Shown one piece after another: positions 15,892 to 64,000 of a stretch of DNA of 64,000 bases. Both the position numbers and the translations under genes were made by a program. Position 1 is the stretch's first letter. Each line of letters opens with the position of its first letter. The notes below the pieces were generated by a model. That model saw only the letters and a program-made list of their open reading frames with translations, was not told the origin of the DNA and searched no databases. The stretch comes from Cacajao melanocephalus. Taxonomy: Eukaryota; Chordata; Mammalia; Primates; Pitheciidae. The stretch covers positions 1 to 64,000 of the forward strand of contig CAUYLG010026944.1 of NCBI GenBank assembly GCA_963573385.1, given 5' to 3'.

Positions 15892-17720
15892 ATGAGACCA
15901 GGTGCACCAAGAACATTTATTTGCTTATGTCTTTACTGATGGTTCTGTCAAACTGCAACTCCAGAGTTATGATAAGGTTGCCTCTCATTACAGAAGTGTC
16001 AAATTAGCTCTAAGACAATTTTACTTTTCTTTAAAGATACAGCATGTAAAAAAAGTTATGACAAAACTTTCTAACACTGTGCATGTAACTTCTTTGTTAC
16101 AAAATTCCCAGAAAATGTAAGAGCCACACACATTTTTTCCCCTCCAGAAATAGCTTGCATTTATAAACAATATATCATCACTTGCTGACATGCAAGGCCC
16201 CTAAATTTGGTATAAAAGCCAAGAAAAAACTCCACGAATTTTCATCTTGCATAGACAGAATGAGGTATTAAAAATGTTTCTCCAGGTCATTTCAAGGAAC
16301 TGTTAGTTCATGGTACATCTTACAGTTAGTTCTGAGCTCTGGATTTCAGAATCATGTCACAGTAACAGCATTTACTACCAACCTTCCCTATTAACTTGAT
16401 TCAACTCCAATTACTTCTTTGCTTTTCTGCTTGTAGCAAGGAGGATGCGCCAGTCTGCATCTATCAGAGCACTTAAAACCTTGCTTTAAGTACATCTTCT
16501 GACAAGCCCACTAGTATTTAAACTGGAAGGTAGGAGGTTCTTGCTCCCAAAGTGCTTAGCACAGTGCCCAGCAAACCACTAGGTTCTCTCAAAAAACATC
16601 TTCTGACCACACTGTCAAGTGAACTTCTGCAGGTATGCCATGTTTTTAACACATTTCTTTTCTGCAGGTGTAGTAGCAATCTAAACTGTAGTAATAATTT
16701 AAATAAACAAAACATACATTGCTCTAGCTAACTGGCATCAGTACATGAATTGGCTTTTCAGATGCTACTTAAGAAAGCAGAAAGGGGTTGTCTTGACTCA
16801 TTTTGACTCCAAGTCCCATTTTTTCTCCCACAGGAGTACAGGCTATAAAGCTCCAAATATTACCACACACATTACAAGAGCCCCTTGCTTTCATCTACTG
16901 AAAGCAAGGACTGCACAGGTGAAGTCATTTACTCTGTTGTTTTGCTAGATTTGGAAGCCTCCAGGCTAGTTTTGTTGTGCTGCAAACTGAAAATATATAT
17001 GAAGGGCATCTGCTAACAAGTAAACCATCTACATGTAATCCATTCTATTTTCTATTCCATTTCAGATTGGGTTTTAATAAAGTAATACGAACCATTTAAA
17101 GAAAAAACCTTTAATTTAAAATTCTGATCTATGCATAAAATTCATTTTTATATCACGGTTAAATTTAGTACAGACTATAAAAATGTTAACACTGAAGTTT
17201 TCAACAGAAGTCTATTAAGATGCTTAGAAAAATTAAACAACAGCAAGTCATTTACTGCTATGAGGTTAATACAGAAAGAAAAAAACATTCACACATTTTA
17301 CTGAAATTTTCAGTAAATATCTTTAGCCGCAATACTTATAATTAAAAGTTCAAAAGTTGTGTGTGGCTCTATAGCAATTATACTTTGCAATGGGAATACT
17401 AAGCCAAATCTTTTTGAGCTAATCAGAACAATCCTATCCTAGCTTAAAAAAAAAATTGATGGAAATTTGCAAACCTTAAAAAGGACATCAATTGTGAATG
17501 GAATAGGTATCATAACTTAGCTAACAGTGGAAGGTGGTAAAAACTCGATGCTTAAGTCTGAATTGCACAAGGAAAATATTAGGGGAAAAAACACTTAGCT
17601 ATTACTGATAGCTATCACTTTAAAAAAATATTAGATCATTCTTATATTAAAAAAACATGAAATGAATCCAAGACAGACAGTACTGAGTTTTTACACAAGC
17701 CTCTTTTGCATTCAATGTTG

Positions 17721-17726
17721 TTTATT
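17721..17726 (-). terminator. IPO5: Candidate intermediate poly(A) signal of IPO5
   Basis: AATAAA on the minus strand, about 640 nt past the stop codon. It would give a short 3' UTR isoform. No experimental support is visible. Confidence 0.35.
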
Positions 17727-18320
17727 GAGGAGTGAATGAGAGACTACTGCCAGACATGCCAATGACACTTCACATTCAAGGGCTGGAAGCTGGAAAGCTT
17801 CCCAACTGAGTCACTGTATAAGCCTTCCAGGAAAAAGAACCAAAGTGACATCAAATATGCCATCTTCATGCTTGTTGTATGTCATCAGTTTTTTTTTCAA
17901 CTTTTGGGTCTACTGGTTTGCTGGGTAGTAGGCTTCTTTCTACCCTACAGAAAGACTCATACTCCAATTAACAATGAACACTGGGTGTACAGCAATTTGT
18001 GTGAACACACATCTACGCTGAGTAACTGCTCTTAAAGCTGTTTTTCCTTAAATTTCCTTATGTCTATTGAGAAAAATTAATTGTATTTCCCGTCCCCTTC
18101 AGGTGGGTGGGTTATACCAATAGAAAAATACTCTTGAATGCTACCGCAGGGCTTCCCAGGAGCACCTTCAGTGGTCTGGTAGAAATCCGTGGAAACTCCG
18201 TTCTGCAACACAGCGCTGCTCTTCCTGCTCGTGGCTCTCCAGAAGAATGGCCTACACACAACACTACCGATCTCTTTTGCTCAAAAACAAAACAAAGAAA
18301 CCTAAACAAAAGGGTAAACG

Positions 18321-18326
18321 TTTATT
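18321..18326 (-). terminator. IPO5: AATAAA 37 nt past the IPO5 stop codon
   Basis: A canonical hexamer in CCAAATAAACG very close to the stop. If used it would leave almost no 3' UTR. Likely weak or unused; listed because it is a perfect hexamer. Confidence 0.25.
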
Positions 18327-18362
18327 TGGAGTTAGTTTTCTGGTGGGTGACATTAAGGCCCT

Positions 18363-61526
<43,164 letters not shown>

Positions 61527-61850
61527 TGCGCTAGGCGTGAGAGAGAAGGAGGGAGGGGAGACGGGAGCCGTGAGGCGCGCTGGCGGGCCGCGGGAGGAGC
61601 GGGGGCGGGCCCAGCGCGGGGACCGGCACCAGCGGCAGCGCGGGGCGCGAGGGCGGGGGGGCGGGCGGGAAGGGCGGGGCAAAGGGGAAAGGGGAGGACA
61701 GGGCGGGGCCTCGCGGCCTCTCACCCCGCCGGGGCCGCGGGCGTCGGCGTCTCATTGGTCCGAGGCGCGGGGGGCGGTGCCGAGGCCGCCTCCTCGGGGG
61801 CCGCGCCGATTGGCCACGCACCCTGCGGTGCCGTCAGTGTCCGCGCGCCG
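61527..61850 (-). promoter_or_regulatory. IPO5: IPO5 5' UTR and core promoter (TATA-less, GC boxes, two CCAAT boxes)
   Basis: No TATA box is seen. Sense-strand CCAAT boxes lie at 61,758-61,754 (GACCAATGAG) and 61,813-61,809 (GGCCAATCGG), 228-290 bp upstream of the ATG and 55 bp apart, as in many NF-Y driven housekeeping promoters. GC boxes (GGGCGG type, either strand) cluster at about 61,640-61,710. A pyrimidine-rich tract lies just upstream of the ATG. The exact TSS cannot be read from sequence. Confidence 0.75.
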
Positions 61851-62699
61851 TGGGCTGCCGGGCTGTGCGAGGGTGGGGCTGGCCGGTGGCTTCGCAGCTG
61901 GGCCAGGGCTCGGGTCGGGATCGAGACCTGGGCTGGGCTGCGGCTGGGGCTGCGTCGCGGGGACAGCGGGAGGAGCCCGCCGGCAGGCCGGGCCGCGGCG
62001 AGGGGCCTGGGGCCTGGCCGGGGAGGAGGGGCCAGCTCCTGAACGCGGGAGATTTCGGTGCTGCGGGCTGGCCAGCCTCCTTGTCGACCCCAGGCCCCTC
62101 CCCACGGCCAGTGGAGCAGGCCCCACCTCCTCGGTGCCTTTATTCCTGGGACCCAGCCCTTCACCCCCCGGAAGGCGGCCCCTTTAGGCCCGCTTCTACC
62201 TCCTTTCCACCCACAGACTTCTCGCGCTGTCAGACCCTCCAACCTCCCTCAGGGCTGTGGACTCAGGCCGCCCCTTCCTCCCGCCGCGCTCGCCACGGCT
62301 GGGGCTTGCCCAGAAGAGGGGTTACTCAGCTCTGGGCTCTCCCTCCAGGCGTCGGTCATCCTCGGATGTCCACGTAGCAAACATGCCCCCACCCCAGGAT
62401 TTGTGACTTTTTCCTTGAATCCCTTGTTTTGGGGTTCTGTTCTCGCCATGCTTGGGGAACGTCCAGAGAGAAACCTTTCTTCCTAAAGGAGCACTGATTT
62501 ACAGGGCTGATACCTCAATCTCAGTCTAGGAGCCCAGAGGCGTAATTTCAATTTCAGCATTCTAATGCGTAGATAATACACTCAAATGTTTTTTAACTGC
62601 TGCGGCTGCCAAAGGCAGAGAGAGCAGTGTACAAATCAAAGGGTACTTCTGTTGAGACCCTGTTGTATACAATACACTGGGCTAAGGATGACAGTGGAA

Positions 62700-62990
62700 G
62701 CTTCGCTCTGTCGCCTAAGCTGGAGAGCAGTGGCTGCGATCTCAGCTCAGTGCAACCTCTGCCTCCTGGGTTCAAGCAATTCTCATGCCTCAGCCTCCCA
62801 AGTAGCTAGGATTGCAGGCGTGCGCCACCATGGCCAGCTAATTTTTTTGTATTTTTAGTAGAAACCGGGTTTCACCATACTGGCCAGGCTAGTCTTGAAC
62901 TCCTGACCTCAGGCAACCCCCCGCCCCCCCCCCCCCTGCTTGGCCTCCCAAAATGTTAGGATTACAGGCGTGAGCCACCGCTCCCAGATA
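62700..62990 (-). mobile_element. Alu upstream of the promoter
   Basis: Reverse copy lacking its T-run head; carries a C run (62,917-62,936) where the usual sequence is gtgatccgcc. Confidence 0.92.
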
Positions 62991-62992
62991 CT

Positions 62993-64000
<1,008 letters not shown>

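Larger units (their letters stand above)
15870..18362 (-). other. IPO5: Probable IPO5 3' UTR
   Basis: From the stop codon to about 15,870 there is no Alu, L1 or MIR that I recognise, while the DNA on the far side is dense in Alu. The sequence is AT-rich and unique and carries several AATAAA signals on the minus strand. The distal end is inferred from the signal at 15,891-15,886 and could be shorter if a nearer signal is used. Transcript data would settle it. Confidence 0.6.

Noticed and set aside
61527..61724. 66-codon in-frame N-terminal extension of IPO5
   Set aside because: The upstream boundary is a GTG, not an ATG, and the frame is open because CpG-island DNA has few stops.

Overview
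The window is primate nuclear DNA. It holds about fifty Alu copies of J, S and Y-like type, old L1, L2 and MIR fragments, a GC-rich promoter island, and a spliced gene whose exons encode a protein I recognise as importin-5 (IPO5, also called RANBP5 or KPNB3). No prokaryotic, viral or plasmid gene was seen, and I recognised no LTR or endogenous retrovirus. The gene lies on the minus strand. Human IPO5, as I recall, lies on the plus strand of chromosome 13, so this is either a reverse-complemented contig or another primate. A handful of predicted residues differ from the human protein as I remember it (T80, I109, S299, N787, E833, H1024), which leans towards a non-human primate.

Layout. Positions 1-15,870 are intergenic DNA downstream of the gene: mostly Alu, with an old L1 split by an Alu, MIR pieces and simple repeats, and no supported gene. 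Positions 15,870-18,362 are an Alu-free block read as a long 3' UTR with several candidate poly(A) signals. Positions 18,363-61,526 hold the whole IPO5 coding sequence in 26 coding exons. I joined them by hand: every phase closes, and the lengths sum to 3,294 nt, which is 1,097 codons plus stop, the length I know for the family. Positions 61,050-62,100 are a CpG island holding exon 1, the presumed TSS, two CCAAT boxes and GC boxes. Positions 62,100-64,000 are upstream DNA with two Alu copies, the last cut by the window end.

Importin-5 is a beta-karyopherin built of HEAT repeats. It carries ribosomal proteins, histones and other cargo into the nucleus and releases them on RanGTP binding. No other live gene is seen. 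A 5'-truncated, frameshifted processed ferritin light chain (FTL) pseudogene lies antisense in intron 3.

The most notable feature is intron 18. It is an AT-AC intron with a U12-type donor (ATATCCT at the 5' end), a perfect U12 branch-site match (TTCCTTAAC) and an AC acceptor, so IPO5 expression here should depend on the minor spliceosome. The other 24 introns are GT-AG. I found no previously undescribed gene system; the remaining findings concern repeat history, hairpins and possible alternative transcript ends.
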